A stretch of DNA of 64,000 nucleotides from Deinococcus sp. KNUC1210 (GCF_022344005.1 NZ_CP092192.1:186001-250000); one strand, 5' to 3'; positions 54,205 to 63,192 are shown, counted from the first letter of the stretch. Notes: generated by a model from the sequence alone, not told the origin. Made by a program: numbers and translations.

Positions 54205-55261
54205 CTACAGCTTCAGATCATCGGGCGGACGGGCGAAGCGGTCGCGCAGAAAACGCTGATGCGCCAGCAGGTGCTGGCTGCCCGCCTGGGCCGCGCCCTC
54301 CAGCATGTCTTTCACAGCGTCCAGCAGCAGATCGAGCTGTTCGCTCAGCAGTTCTCGCCCGGTCTTGCCCTCCTGAAGTACCTTGACGCCAGCCAGCGAG
54401 GGCGGCAGTTTCAGGTAAGCCTGCACTGCCTCGGGCGCGTAGTCTTCCGCAATCTGCCGCAGCAGAAATCCCGATCCGGCTCCATCCTGTCCGCGTTCCT
54501 TCAGGTAGGCCAGCGCCTCGGTGGTGCGGAAATGCAGTGCGCCCAGCCGCGCACGGGCCTCGGCCGGAAGGCGCTCATCGCGCGAGAGGGCCAGCAGCCC
54601 GGAGGGGGAGGAGGCGTAGGCGCCGTGGGCACGGGCCGAACAGGGACGGCGGCGGGCGACTCGGGGGAGCAGGCTCTTTCGTCAGCGAGACGCCCAGCCG
54701 CTGCGCCTTACGCTCCAGCCGCGCCAGACGTTTTTGCAGCCGGACCTCGTCCCGTTCTCTGGGTTGTGCATCCAGCAGGTCCAGCGGCAGCGCCATTCCC
54801 GCCGCCTGCCTCGGCAGAGCGGCGCGGGCCTGCTTCAGCGCTTTGGCCCTGGGCTCCTGTTTCACCGGGGAAGTGCGGTTGATGACGCGCAGCAGTTCGC
54901 CGGAGAAGACCACTTTTGTCAGCCATGCCAGGCCCAGCGCCAGCACCGGATAGATCGCCCAACCTGCACCCAGCCGCATGAACACGCCCAGTGCCACCAG
55001 CGCCGCCAGCAGTGTGGGCCACTCGCGCCGCCAGGCATGGAAGCCGAGCGAGGCCAGCAGCGCGAGGGTCAGTCCTGCCGCAGGGTGGACCGCCCACTTG
55101 ACCTCGCCTTTGGTGATGAGCAGGATCAGAACCGCGACCGCGACGAGGACCGCCGGCCACTGGCGGCGCTGACGCGAGAAGATGACCGAAGCCAGAAAGG
55201 CCAGCGTCAGACCCGTGAGCGGGTAGACGATCCACGAGATAGAACTCCACAGTCCAAGCAA
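54205..55261 (-). pseudogene. Membrane protein, possibly XpaC-like, with two homopolymer frameshifts
   Basis: About 350 residues when repaired. Four or more membrane helices (e.g. WIVYPLTGLTLAFLASVIF) precede a cytoplasmic helical stretch (RLQKRLARLERKAQRLGV) and a Pro-rich linker. The frame then fails. Adding one base to each of two C5 runs (54663-54667 and 54604-54608 on the plus strand) gives PPESPAAVPVRPVPTAPTPP and then SGLLALSRDERLPAEARARL, joining a C-terminal helical domain (LAYLKERGQDGAGSGFLLRQ to DRFARPPDDLKL). The C-terminal part resembles XpaC/5-bromo-4-chloroindolyl phosphate hydrolysis proteins (low certainty). The start is a TTG at 55261; another is possible. Confidence 0.65.
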
Positions 55262-55421
55262 GGCACACCCCGAGCCAACCGATTCACGAAACGGACTTCA
55301 GGACCACTTTCCATCACCTGTACAGGCACTCAGCAGCACAGGAAGAACCTCAGCAGAATAGGATCATTGCTCTCAGTTTAGCGCACCCGTCGGGGCAGGC
55401 CAATTGACAGTTGTCACCTCG

Positions 55422-56336
55422 TCAGGCGGAGTCCGGGCTGGCTGCACGCTGGGTTTCTGCCGCCGCACTGAGTTTCTGCCAGGGTTCGGTCGCCTTGAGC
55501 GTGGTCAGGCCCAGCGTCTCGGCCACCTGCTTGGGGTCGCCGGTCAGTTCGAGCAGGCGCAGTCCGGCGGCATTTCGCAGGGCACGCCAGCCCCGGTATC
55601 CCACGTTGGCACGGACGCACACGTTGAACAGAAAGGCCCGCAACTGGTGGTCGGTGGAATAACTGAAGATCGGTCCCTGCGCCGCAAACAGGTCGCCGTG
55701 CCCCTGCGACGCGCCGTAAGTCCTGAGCGCCGGATGCAGCGGCTCCTCCAGACGGAGCGTGCGCTGCGCCACCTGAAGTCGTCCCTGCTGAGCATCGAAA
55801 TGCTCCCAGCGCAGATGCACGACCTCTGGTCCGGTCAGCCCGCCATGTGCCCCCAGCAGAATGAGCGCCTGCCCTGCCGCGTCGGCCTGTGCAAGCAGGC
55901 GCTGCACCTCTGCGGGCGAATAGAAATCGCGGTGTTCCTCGGGGCGATTGGTCGGCAGCTTCAGATTCAGGAAGGGATTGGGACCGGGGTGGACGCCCAG
56001 CGCAAGCAGCACCTTGTACAGCGTCCGGACCCGCGTGAGGTGGTTGTGGATGCTGGAAGGTGCGCCGTCGTGTTTCAGCAGCAGATGGGTCAGGTACGCT
56101 CTGGCGTCGCTGTCTACTGCATTCAGCACCGACCGCCGCTCTTCGGCTGTCCAGCGCAGATACACCCGCAGACTGCTCAGGACGTTCTTGCGGGTCAGGT
56201 CGCCGGGCGATCCGGGGAGCCTGTCGGCCAGCAGATCCAGAAACGCCGGATGATTGCCGTCCTCCAGCATGCGCCGAAGTTGCTCGCCCAAGCGGGGCTG
56301 ATCAGGAATACTGAGCTGCCTGTCCGGATCCGTCAT
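55422..56336 (-). CDS. Tyrosine recombinase-fold protein lacking catalytic residues
   Basis: A 304-residue protein with the two-domain architecture of XerC/D-like recombinases: a SAM-like DNA-binding domain (about 15-115) and a catalytic-fold domain (about 130-290). The catalytic positions are altered: GGLTGPEVVHLRW has T168 for the first Arg; RALRNAAGLRLL has R251 for His and keeps only R254; VAETLGLTTL has L277 for His; EPWQKL has W286 for the nucleophile Tyr. It probably binds DNA without cutting. The ATG at 56336 follows TATATT by 6 nt, so a leaderless mRNA is likely; an upstream start at 56378 is less likely. Confidence 0.82.
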   Translation of the reverse strand: MTDPDRQLSIPDQPRLGEQLRRMLEDGNHPAFLDLLADRLPGSPGDLTRKNVLSSLRVYLRWTAEERRSVLNAVDSDARAYLTHLLLKHDGAPSSIHNHLTRVRTLYKVLLALGVHPGPNPFLNLKLPTNRPEEHRDFYSPAEVQRLLAQADAAGQALILLGAHGGLTGPEVVHLRWEHFDAQQGRLQVAQRTLRLEEPLHPALRTYGASQGHGDLFAAQGPIFSYSTDHQLRAFLFNVCVRANVGYRGWRALRNAAGLRLLELTGDPKQVAETLGLTTLKATEPWQKLSAAAETQRAASPDSA

Positions 56337-56342
56337 AAATAG

Positions 56343-56348
56343 AATATA
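56343..56348 (-). promoter_or_regulatory. -10 box (TATATT) of the recombinase-fold gene
   Basis: On the minus strand TATATT (56348-56343) ends 6 nt before the ATG at 56336, within a locally AT-rich stretch. Confidence 0.5.
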
Positions 56349-56614
56349 TACAATCAGTTCTATTCCCGCAAGAGGCATATGGAAGGATTGAAGGGGAGAG
56401 GAAGCCGGTTAGTATTGGAATAGATGAATTTGGAATAGGGATATGGGGATGTGGAAGGAAAACGAGGCCATCTACATCACGCAGAGGCCCGCTCAGTCGC
56501 GCTTCAGCACCCGTTCCTCCGGCAGCGTCCAGCTCAATCTCTGTGGTTTACCACGTCTTCATGCTGCTGCCGCTGCGCCTCTGTGTTCGGAAACTGTGTT
56601 CCAATAGAACTGTC

Positions 56615-57532
56615 ATGAAGACCCTGAAACTCGGAACCAGCAGCCTGGATGTGCCAGTGGTGGCAGTCGGCTGTATGCGGATCAATTCCCTCGACAAGCA
56701 GGCCGCCGAGCGCTTCGTTCAGACCGCGCTCGACGAAGGGGCCAATTTCTTCGATCACGCCGACATCTACGGGAACGGGACCTGCGAGGAGATCTTTGCC
56801 GACGCGGTGCACATGAGCAGCAGCGTGCGCGAAGGCCTGATTCTGCAATCGAAATGCGGCATCCGTCCGGGCATGTTCGATTTCTCGAAAGAGCATCTTC
56901 TCGCCTCGGTAGACGGCATTCTGAAACGTCTGAAGACCGAGTATCTTGATGTGCTGCTACTGCATCGACCCGACGCACTGGTCGAGCCGGAAGAGGTGGC
57001 CGCCGCCTTCGATGAGCTGGAACAGTCGGGCAAGGTGCGTCATTTCGGGGTGTCCAATCAGCATCCCCGGCAGATCGATCTGCTGAAAAAGTATGTGAAA
57101 CAGCCGCTGGTCGCCAATCAGCTTCAGCTCAGCATCACCAACGCCACCATGATCACCAGCGGATTCAACGTGAACATGGAGAACGCCGAGGCGGTCAACC
57201 GTGACGGCGGTATCCTCGATTACTGCCGCCTGAACGACATCACCATTCAGCCGTGGTCGCCGTTCCAGTTCGGCTTCTTCGAGGGCGTCTTCCTCGACAA
57301 TCCCAAGTTTCCTGAACTCAACCGTGTGATCGACGAAGTGGCACAGCGCCACAGCGTGAGCAACACGACCATTGCTATCGCGTGGCTGCTGCGTCACCCG
57401 GCCCACATGCAGCCGGTGACGGGCACCACCAATGTCGAGCGCCTGCGCGACTGCATCCGTGCCAGCGAGATCACTCTGAGCCGTGAGGAGTGGTACAGCA
57501 TTCTGCTGGCGGCGGGAAACAAGCTGCCCTGA
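56615..57532 (+). CDS. Aldo/keto reductase (YdhF-like)
   Basis: A 305-residue AKR. The tetrad is visible: Asp and Tyr in FFDHADIYGNGTCEE, Lys in LQSKCGIRPG, His in VLLLHRPDALVEP. FGVSNQHPRQIDLL and the NTTIAIAWLLRHPAHMQPV cofactor loop follow. YdhF-type enzymes reduce aldehydes or ketones with NADPH; the substrate is unknown. The frame is open to 56543, but homology starts at 56615. No ribosome binding site is obvious. Confidence 0.9.
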   Translation: MKTLKLGTSSLDVPVVAVGCMRINSLDKQAAERFVQTALDEGANFFDHADIYGNGTCEEIFADAVHMSSSVREGLILQSKCGIRPGMFDFSKEHLLASVDGILKRLKTEYLDVLLLHRPDALVEPEEVAAAFDELEQSGKVRHFGVSNQHPRQIDLLKKYVKQPLVANQLQLSITNATMITSGFNVNMENAEAVNRDGGILDYCRLNDITIQPWSPFQFGFFEGVFLDNPKFPELNRVIDEVAQRHSVSNTTIAIAWLLRHPAHMQPVTGTTNVERLRDCIRASEITLSREEWYSILLAAGNKLP

Positions 57533-57554
57533 GCAGACGTTCAGCGGCTCTGCG

Positions 57555-58838
57555 TCAGGTTCCGGCCTGGAGCTTCCCGGTCTGTGGCTTCCACCAGCGC
57601 CGTTGCAGGCGTTCGGGCCACAGGCCGTAGGCGGTTACATAGGCGGGCACACGACACAGCAGCGGCAGACGGTTGAGCACCCGCAGCAGCAGCATCGGCA
57701 CATGCACGGCCTGCGGCTGCCCGACGATCTGCCCCACCTCGCGTTCCTCGACCACCTGCTGAGCCTGAAGCACCGCGATCTGCCACGCCCGGCGCCGCTG
57801 AACGGCTGCCAGATGGCGCGTCTGAAGCCGCTGCTGTAACAGAGGGGCCGTGAGCAGATTGGCGCAGGCCACGGCGTCCTGAATTGCCATGTTGATGCCG
57901 AGTCCGCCGATAGGCGAGATGACATGGGCCGCGTCTCCGATCATCAGCAGCCCTGGCCGGTACCAGCGCCGCAGCCGTGAAACCTCGACCGACAGGAGCC
58001 TGAGCTGCTTCCAGTCTGTGAGCAGTTCTGCACGTTCAGCGAGCCATGGGAGCGCCTGCCCGATGGTCTGCCGGACCATTGCCACGCCGCCGCTTCTGGC
58101 CTCGGCATAACTGCCCTTGCGTATGCTCAGGCCGACCTGCCAGCGTTCGCCGTGATCGGTGGTCACCATACAGTGTCCACTTCCCACGTGCAGATCGATG
58201 TTTCCGTGTGGATCGGAGGCGTGGCGCGGCAGCGAGAACCACAGCACGTCCTGTCCGGGCGATAGCGAGCGCAGTGACAGGCCAGCAGCAGCACGCACCT
58301 TCGAATACCGCCCATCTGCCCCGATGGTGACAGCCGCTTCCAGGGTGTGGACCGTCCCGCCCTGTTCGTAGCGCACACCCGTCACGCGTCCGCCGCTGGA
58401 GGTCAGCTCCTGCACTCTGGCTCCAAACTCGACGCTCACACCGCTGAATTCAGTCAGAGCGCGGTGCAGAAACCTCAGAAACTGGGCCTGATTCATCACG
58501 GCCAGATACGGATATTTTCCGTGCAGATGCCTGAAGTTCGCCAGGGTCGTCACCTGTTCCGGGCGAATCAGCCGGGCACTGTGGGCACGGGTATGGTCGA
58601 GGTGCAGCAGTTCGTCGATCAGGCCGAGGCGCTCCATCAGTTCCAGGGTGGCGGGGTGCAGCGTATCGCCACGAAACGAGCGGTCGAAGGTAGACGCGGC
58701 CTCCAGGACAGTAACGCGCAGGCCCTGCCGGACGAACAGCAGCGCCAGTACCATCCCGGCAGGTCCGGCCCCGGCAATGATGACATCCTGCCGGGGCCTG
58801 TCGCCCGCAGTTCCGGCCTGTGTGGAGGAAGGAAACAC
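57555..58838 (-). CDS. FAD-dependent monooxygenase/oxidoreductase (PHBH fold)
   Basis: A 427-residue flavoprotein. FAD motifs in order: VIIAGAGPAGMVLALLFVRQ (GxGxxG), TIGADGRYSKVRAA (DG motif) and LLMIGDAAHVISPIGGLGIN (GD motif). RSFRGDTLHPATLELM is shared with UbiH- and aromatic-ring-hydroxylase relatives. It may hydroxylate an aromatic or polyketide substrate. It is convergent with the AKR gene 22 bp away. Start at the ATG at 58838 without a clear ribosome binding site. Confidence 0.9.
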   Translation of the reverse strand: MFPSSTQAGTAGDRPRQDVIIAGAGPAGMVLALLFVRQGLRVTVLEAASTFDRSFRGDTLHPATLELMERLGLIDELLHLDHTRAHSARLIRPEQVTTLANFRHLHGKYPYLAVMNQAQFLRFLHRALTEFSGVSVEFGARVQELTSSGGRVTGVRYEQGGTVHTLEAAVTIGADGRYSKVRAAAGLSLRSLSPGQDVLWFSLPRHASDPHGNIDLHVGSGHCMVTTDHGERWQVGLSIRKGSYAEARSGGVAMVRQTIGQALPWLAERAELLTDWKQLRLLSVEVSRLRRWYRPGLLMIGDAAHVISPIGGLGINMAIQDAVACANLLTAPLLQQRLQTRHLAAVQRRRAWQIAVLQAQQVVEEREVGQIVGQPQAVHVPMLLLRVLNRLPLLCRVPAYVTAYGLWPERLQRRWWKPQTGKLQAGT

Positions 58839-59071
58839 GCAGCCGAGTGTGACGCAAGCGCACCGGACAAGGTGTATTCCTGCCTTCTATACCGATGTGA
58901 TCATCTTATGAAGTACCTCAGATCTATCACATATTCTGCAGTTCAGAAATGCACTTGCGGCAATTTTTTAAAGGAATACGCATAGATACAGTCTTTGCTG
59001 TTGCTTTATTATCAAGGCGCATTCGAGTAATTCTCACGAGCGAACAGGAAGTTCCATCAACACTGTGAGGC

Positions 59072-59653
59072 ATGAAACATATTCTTTTTCCGACCGTGGA
59101 TGCCGCTGACTCGTTCATTGCCGATATGCAGCAGCAGGGAATTGCCCAGCTCGACTCGGGCAGCGCGACAGTACAGCGCCGCGGAATGGCGACCGGGACG
59201 AGTAACATGACCGGCACCGACGCGAACTACGCCACGACTGCCGATGACCAACGTGTGGCTGAAGAGGCCGGAGAGGGCGCCGTGAAGGGCACAGGCGTCG
59301 GCGCAGTGGTGGGCGCGGCGGCAGGTGCGCTGACGACGGCGGGCGTCCTCGGAACCGCAGCGGCGACGGCAGCCACGGTGGCGACCGGCGGACTGGCGCT
59401 TCCCGTGATTCTGGGCATGGCGGCAGCCGGTGCGGGTGTCGGCGCGGCAGTGGGCGCAGCGGGCGGCGCGGCGGGTGCGGAAGACGGCAACATGGGCGGA
59501 CGCTACCCCTCGAGCTACGAAGTGGATGACGGACATTACGACCAGATCTCGCAGACCCTCGATGCGGGTGGCCGCGCCGTTGCCGTCGAGGACTCCATTT
59601 CATCGGCAGCGCTTGAAGCCACCATGCAGCGTTACGGTGGACACTTCGTCTGA
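59072..59653 (+). CDS. Glycine-zipper protein (stress-type)
   Basis: A 193-residue protein. Residues 1-30 resemble the start of YflT/general-stress-17M-like domains (MKHILFPTVDAADSFIADM). Residues 68-135 are an Ala/Gly-rich stretch with repeated GxxxG steps (VGAVVGAAAGALTTAGVLG and AAAGAGVGAAVGAAGGAAGA), enough for two membrane-inserting helices. The C-terminal 55 residues are acidic and polar. It has no signal peptide. Function unknown. GAGGC precedes the ATG. Confidence 0.8.
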   Translation: MKHILFPTVDAADSFIADMQQQGIAQLDSGSATVQRRGMATGTSNMTGTDANYATTADDQRVAEEAGEGAVKGTGVGAVVGAAAGALTTAGVLGTAAATAATVATGGLALPVILGMAAAGAGVGAAVGAAGGAAGAEDGNMGGRYPSSYEVDDGHYDQISQTLDAGGRAVAVEDSISSAALEATMQRYGGHFV

Positions 59654-59696
59654 ATCTGAAGAGTGAAGGGTGGTAACGCCCAGTAATGACAATTAG

Positions 59697-59749
59697 CACG
59701 AAGGGAGAGCGGGAAGCTGAGTCTAAAAGCTTCCCGCTCTCCCTTCGTG
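59697..59749. terminator. Perfect 22-bp hairpin between convergent genes
   Basis: The arms at 59697-59718 and 59728-59749 are exact inverted repeats around a 9-nt loop. It lies between the glycine-zipper gene and the LacI gene, which are convergent, so it can serve both strands. Confidence 0.75.
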
Positions 59750-59832
59750 TTGATGACAGCAGCTTAGCTTTTGCTGCTATAGAGGTCGTTCCTCATAGGC
59801 ACCCATTCTTAAAGTATCAGAATGTATATATT

Positions 59833-60990
59833 CTAGATCTTGTCAACTGGAGGGGCAGCGGTGCTTCCTCTGATCGTCAGCGTTGGGACAAGGACGCTCG
59901 ACGGGGGGTTCTGCTGGGGCGTTTCGATCAGGTCGATCAGGCGTTCCAGGCTGGCGGCTCCCAGAGCGCGGAAGTCCTGCCGAACGGTGGTCAGGGGCGG
60001 ATTGAAGTACGCCGATTCCGGCAGGTCGTCGAACCCGATCACCGATACGTCAGCTGGAACGACTTTTCCCGTTTCCTGAATGGCCCGCATCGCTCCGACA
60101 GCCATCTGATCGTTGGCGGCGATCAGCGCCGTGAAAGCCGCGCCCTGCGCCAGCGCGTCACACGTGACCTGATACCCGCTCGCTGCCGTCCAGTCGCCGC
60201 TGAGCGTGAGCACCGGCAGCAGTCGCCGCTGCGCCAGGAGGCTCAGTGTGCCCTGATAGCGCGATGTGGCGTCGTACCATTCGTCTGGACCGCGCAGCAC
60301 GGCGATACGGCGATGGCCCAGCAGTGCGATATGCAGCGCGGCAGCCCGCCCGCCCGCGAACTGGTCGATAGCGACCACGGCGCGGTCAGGCATCGGTTCG
60401 GCATCCACCAGCACGTAGGGCACGTCATCCAGAATCTCGTGATGGCGGCTGGCCTCGACCTGATGGAGCGGCGTGATCATGATGATGCCATCTACCCGTC
60501 CTGCACGCAGCGCCCGCACACCCTCTTCGATACCCTGCACGCTCAGATCGTGAACAAAGATCACCGTGACCGAGTAGCCGCGTGCGCGGGCTGCCTGTTC
60601 GACGCTGGCGAGCATCTGGGTGGGACCGAAATAGCTGACGCCGTACACCAGCACACCGACGGTATGGCCGCGCCGCCCGGCAAGGTGGCGTGCGGCGGCG
60701 TTGGGGCGGTAGTCGAGGTCGTGCATGGCTGCCAGGACGCGGCTGCGTGTGGCCGGGGCCACTGCCGGATGGTCGTTCAGCACCCGGGAGACGGTCTGGT
60801 GCGACACGCTGGCGCGGGCAGCGACATCGAGAATGGTGGTGGCCTTCGGCCTCAGGCCGACCTTGGCACGGACCGGTTCTTTCGCGACTGACGCATCTTT
60901 GCCGGAAGCGCTGTCGTGGCTGGCAGAGGCAGTGTCTGTGTCGGTGGCCGAAGGGATGGTGCCTGTGGCAGCAGAATTCAGATTGGGCAT
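59833..60990 (-). CDS. LacI family transcriptional regulator
   Basis: A 385-residue regulator with an unusual 45-residue Ser/Thr/Ala-rich leader before the HTH (ILDVAARASVSHQTVSRVLN). The sensor domain follows (TVGVLVYGVSYFGPTQMLAS to VSVIGFDDLPESAYFNPPLT). The ATG at 60990 has GGAGGGAC upstream. It lies downstream of a sugar ABC-transporter operon on the same strand and probably controls it. AACGTT at 61008-61013, the core of LacI-type operators, lies in the leader. The intergenic region also holds a terminator at 61161-61193. Confidence 0.92.
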   Translation of the reverse strand: MPNLNSAATGTIPSATDTDTASASHDSASGKDASVAKEPVRAKVGLRPKATTILDVAARASVSHQTVSRVLNDHPAVAPATRSRVLAAMHDLDYRPNAAARHLAGRRGHTVGVLVYGVSYFGPTQMLASVEQAARARGYSVTVIFVHDLSVQGIEEGVRALRAGRVDGIIMITPLHQVEASRHHEILDDVPYVLVDAEPMPDRAVVAIDQFAGGRAAALHIALLGHRRIAVLRGPDEWYDATSRYQGTLSLLAQRRLLPVLTLSGDWTAASGYQVTCDALAQGAAFTALIAANDQMAVGAMRAIQETGKVVPADVSVIGFDDLPESAYFNPPLTTVRQDFRALGAASLERLIDLIETPQQNPPSSVLVPTLTIRGSTAAPPVDKI

Positions 60991-61160
60991 GTCCCTCCTC
61001 GCAGGAAAACGTTCACACCCGGCAGTGTGGCATATCGGCTCCAGCCAAAGCCACAACTATTACAACTTTTCTTGCACCTTAAGGCTGAATCAGGCATGCA
61101 CCTCCACGCTCTGAAGACCCGCAGACGACCGCTCCTGCACACGAACTCCACAAAACGACA

Positions 61161-61193
61161 GCAGGTGGAAGGCAGCTAAGCGCTTCCACCTGC
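61161..61193 (-). terminator. Hairpin terminator after the ABC permease operon
   Basis: GCAGGTGGAAG (61161-61171) pairs perfectly with CTTCCACCTGC (61183-61193). It lies 119 bp downstream of the MalG-like stop and before the LacI gene. Confidence 0.65.
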
Positions 61194-61311
61194 AAACGAT
61201 CAGAGGCGCAGCCGGGCACAACCGCAGAGTTCGCACTCGAAACGCCAACACTCTCCTGGGCAGCTCAGCCGATCTGCCGATGCCTCCAGCGACCCGGCAA
61301 TACCGTCCGCG

Positions 61312-62193
61312 CTACTTCAGGCCAGCGGCGGCCATCACGCCTTCCGTCACGCGGCGCTGGAAGATCAGATAGGCGATCACTGTCGGGAAGGCGGCAGAAA
61401 CGGCGGTGGCCATGGTTTTGGCGTAGGCCACGCCGTAGGCCGACTGCACCTGCGTGATGCCCACAGGAATCGTCAGTTTCGCGGTGTCGTTCATCACGAT
61501 AAACGGCCACAGGAAGTTGTTCCAGGCCGCGATAAACGTGACGATGGCAAGCGACACGGTGATGCTCCAGTTCAGCGGCAGGAAGATGCTGAACAGCACC
61601 CGCGCCTCACTCGCTCCGTCCATACGTGCCGCGTCCCCGAGTTCCGGCGGTATCTGGTCGAAGAACTGTTTGTAGATCACCACCGCGATGGGGGCGGCAA
61701 GCTGCGGCAGGATCAGACCCAGATAGTTGTTGACCAGTCCCAGCTGATTGATGAAGATGAACAGCGGAATCAGACTCGCCTGGAAGGGAATCATGAAGCC
61801 GATCAGGATCAGCCAGAACAGCCAGCTACGTCCGCGAAAATCGATCTGTGACAGCGCGTAGGCACACAACATCGAGAGCAGGAGCACCAGGATGGTGATG
61901 GCGACACTCGTCAGCACACTGTTGAGATACCAGCGCACCAGCGGACTGTTCTGGAAGATATAGGTATAACTGCTGAAGTCGAACGTCTGCGGCCAGATGG
62001 TCGGCGGCAGCGCCACGGTGTCGTTTTCCGGCTTGACCGACGTGACCACGGCCCAGTACATCGGAAAGACCCAGGCCAGCGCCAGCAGCACCGTCAGGAC
62101 GGTCAGCACGCCGCCCCACAGCCGGGCAATCCGCACGCCCAGGGGCACAGGAGGGCGGGCCGTCACGGATGAGGTCGGTGAAACAGTGGTCAT
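61312..62193 (-). CDS. Carbohydrate ABC transporter permease (MalG/CUT1 type)
   Basis: A 293-residue permease with six helices. The EAA loop reads ELGDAARMDGASEARVLFSI. PFQASLIPLFIFINQLGLVN and AWNNFLWPFIVMND are CUT1 MalG-type features. Its start overlaps the MalF-type gene stop by 4 nt (ATGA). It imports an oligosaccharide or sugar, identity unknown; no ATPase gene is in the cluster as seen, as is common when a shared MsmK-like ATPase is used. Confidence 0.92.
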   Translation of the reverse strand: MTTVSPTSSVTARPPVPLGVRIARLWGGVLTVLTVLLALAWVFPMYWAVVTSVKPENDTVALPPTIWPQTFDFSSYTYIFQNSPLVRWYLNSVLTSVAITILVLLLSMLCAYALSQIDFRGRSWLFWLILIGFMIPFQASLIPLFIFINQLGLVNNYLGLILPQLAAPIAVVIYKQFFDQIPPELGDAARMDGASEARVLFSIFLPLNWSITVSLAIVTFIAAWNNFLWPFIVMNDTAKLTIPVGITQVQSAYGVAYAKTMATAVSAAFPTVIAYLIFQRRVTEGVMAAAGLK

Positions 62194-63098
62194 GCGGCAT
62201 TCCCCCGGTTGAGAAGTTTGGACTGGATCGCCGAGACGACCAGAATGATCAGCATCAGGACCACGCCGATCGTGGAGGCGTATCCGCCGTGCTGCTGCTG
62301 GAATCCCTCGCGGTAGCTGTACAGCAGCAGCACCAGCGTCTTATCGAAGGGTCCGCCCGTGGTCAGCAGATAGATCTGATCGAAGATCTTGAACTGGGCG
62401 ATCAGCTGGAGCAGCAGAATCAGGCTGGTGACGGGCCACAGGTTGGGCCAGGTGATCGACCAGAACAGCCGCGCCCCGCTCGCGCCGTCGAGTGCCGCCG
62501 CCTCGTAGATATCGGGCGAGATGCTCTGAAGGCCGGCGATGAACAGCAGGATATTGAAGCCCACCGTCCACCAGATGGTCACGAAGGCCACGGCGGGCAT
62601 GGCCCAGACCGGGTCCTGAAACCATGTGACGGTGCTGCCGGTGAGGAAGTTGAACAGCCCGAAGTTGCTGTCCAGCACCCAGTTCCACACGCTCGTCACC
62701 ACGCTGACCGGCAACACGTAGGGCAGAAAGAAGGCCGCCAGCACGAAGTTCTTGAGCCGCCGCAGCCGGAGGATCAGCAGCGCCAGACCCAACCCGACCA
62801 GGGTGTTGGGAATGACCGTGAGCAGGATGAAATACAGGGTGTTGAGCAGCGCATTCCAGAAGGTCGGTTCGTGCAGCAGCTTGATGTAGTTGCTCAACCC
62901 GGTGAAACGACCGCTGCCGTTCAGATCGGCGTTGGTGAAGCTGAGCTGGATCACGCGCAGCGTGGGATAGATCAGAAACAGCAGATAGATGATGAGAAAG
63001 GGCGCAACCATCAGGGCTGCCGTCATCCATTTCTGCCGCGCCTGCACCTGCTTGGACACGGCCTGCGTGTCGGTCTTGCCGGGCACTGTCTTGAGCAT
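62190..63098 (-). CDS. Carbohydrate ABC transporter permease (MalF/CUT1 type)
   Basis: A 302-residue permease with six helices. The EAA loop reads DIYEAAALDGASGARLFWSI, followed by TWPNLWPVTSLILLLQLIAQ. FTGLSNYIKLLHEPTFWNAL is typical of MalF-type subunits. The ATG at 63098 is preferred over 63137; the first 25 residues are polar. It is downstream of the binding-protein gene, separated by 269 bp with a strong hairpin. Confidence 0.92.
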   Translation of the reverse strand: MLKTVPGKTDTQAVSKQVQARQKWMTAALMVAPFLIIYLLFLIYPTLRVIQLSFTNADLNGSGRFTGLSNYIKLLHEPTFWNALLNTLYFILLTVIPNTLVGLGLALLILRLRRLKNFVLAAFFLPYVLPVSVVTSVWNWVLDSNFGLFNFLTGSTVTWFQDPVWAMPAVAFVTIWWTVGFNILLFIAGLQSISPDIYEAAALDGASGARLFWSITWPNLWPVTSLILLLQLIAQFKIFDQIYLLTTGGPFDKTLVLLLYSYREGFQQQHGGYASTIGVVLMLIILVVSAIQSKLLNRGNAA

Positions 63099-63192
63099 AC
63101 GCCTGATTTCCTCACTGGGCACGAAGAGCGGGACCACATGAACGGCAGCTTGGGAAGGGACAGGAGAGGCCGGGGTACTGACAAGGAAGAGA

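Noticed and set aside
55422..56336. Integrase of a genomic island or phage
   Set aside because: No att repeats, tRNA or phage genes nearby, and the catalytic residues are missing.
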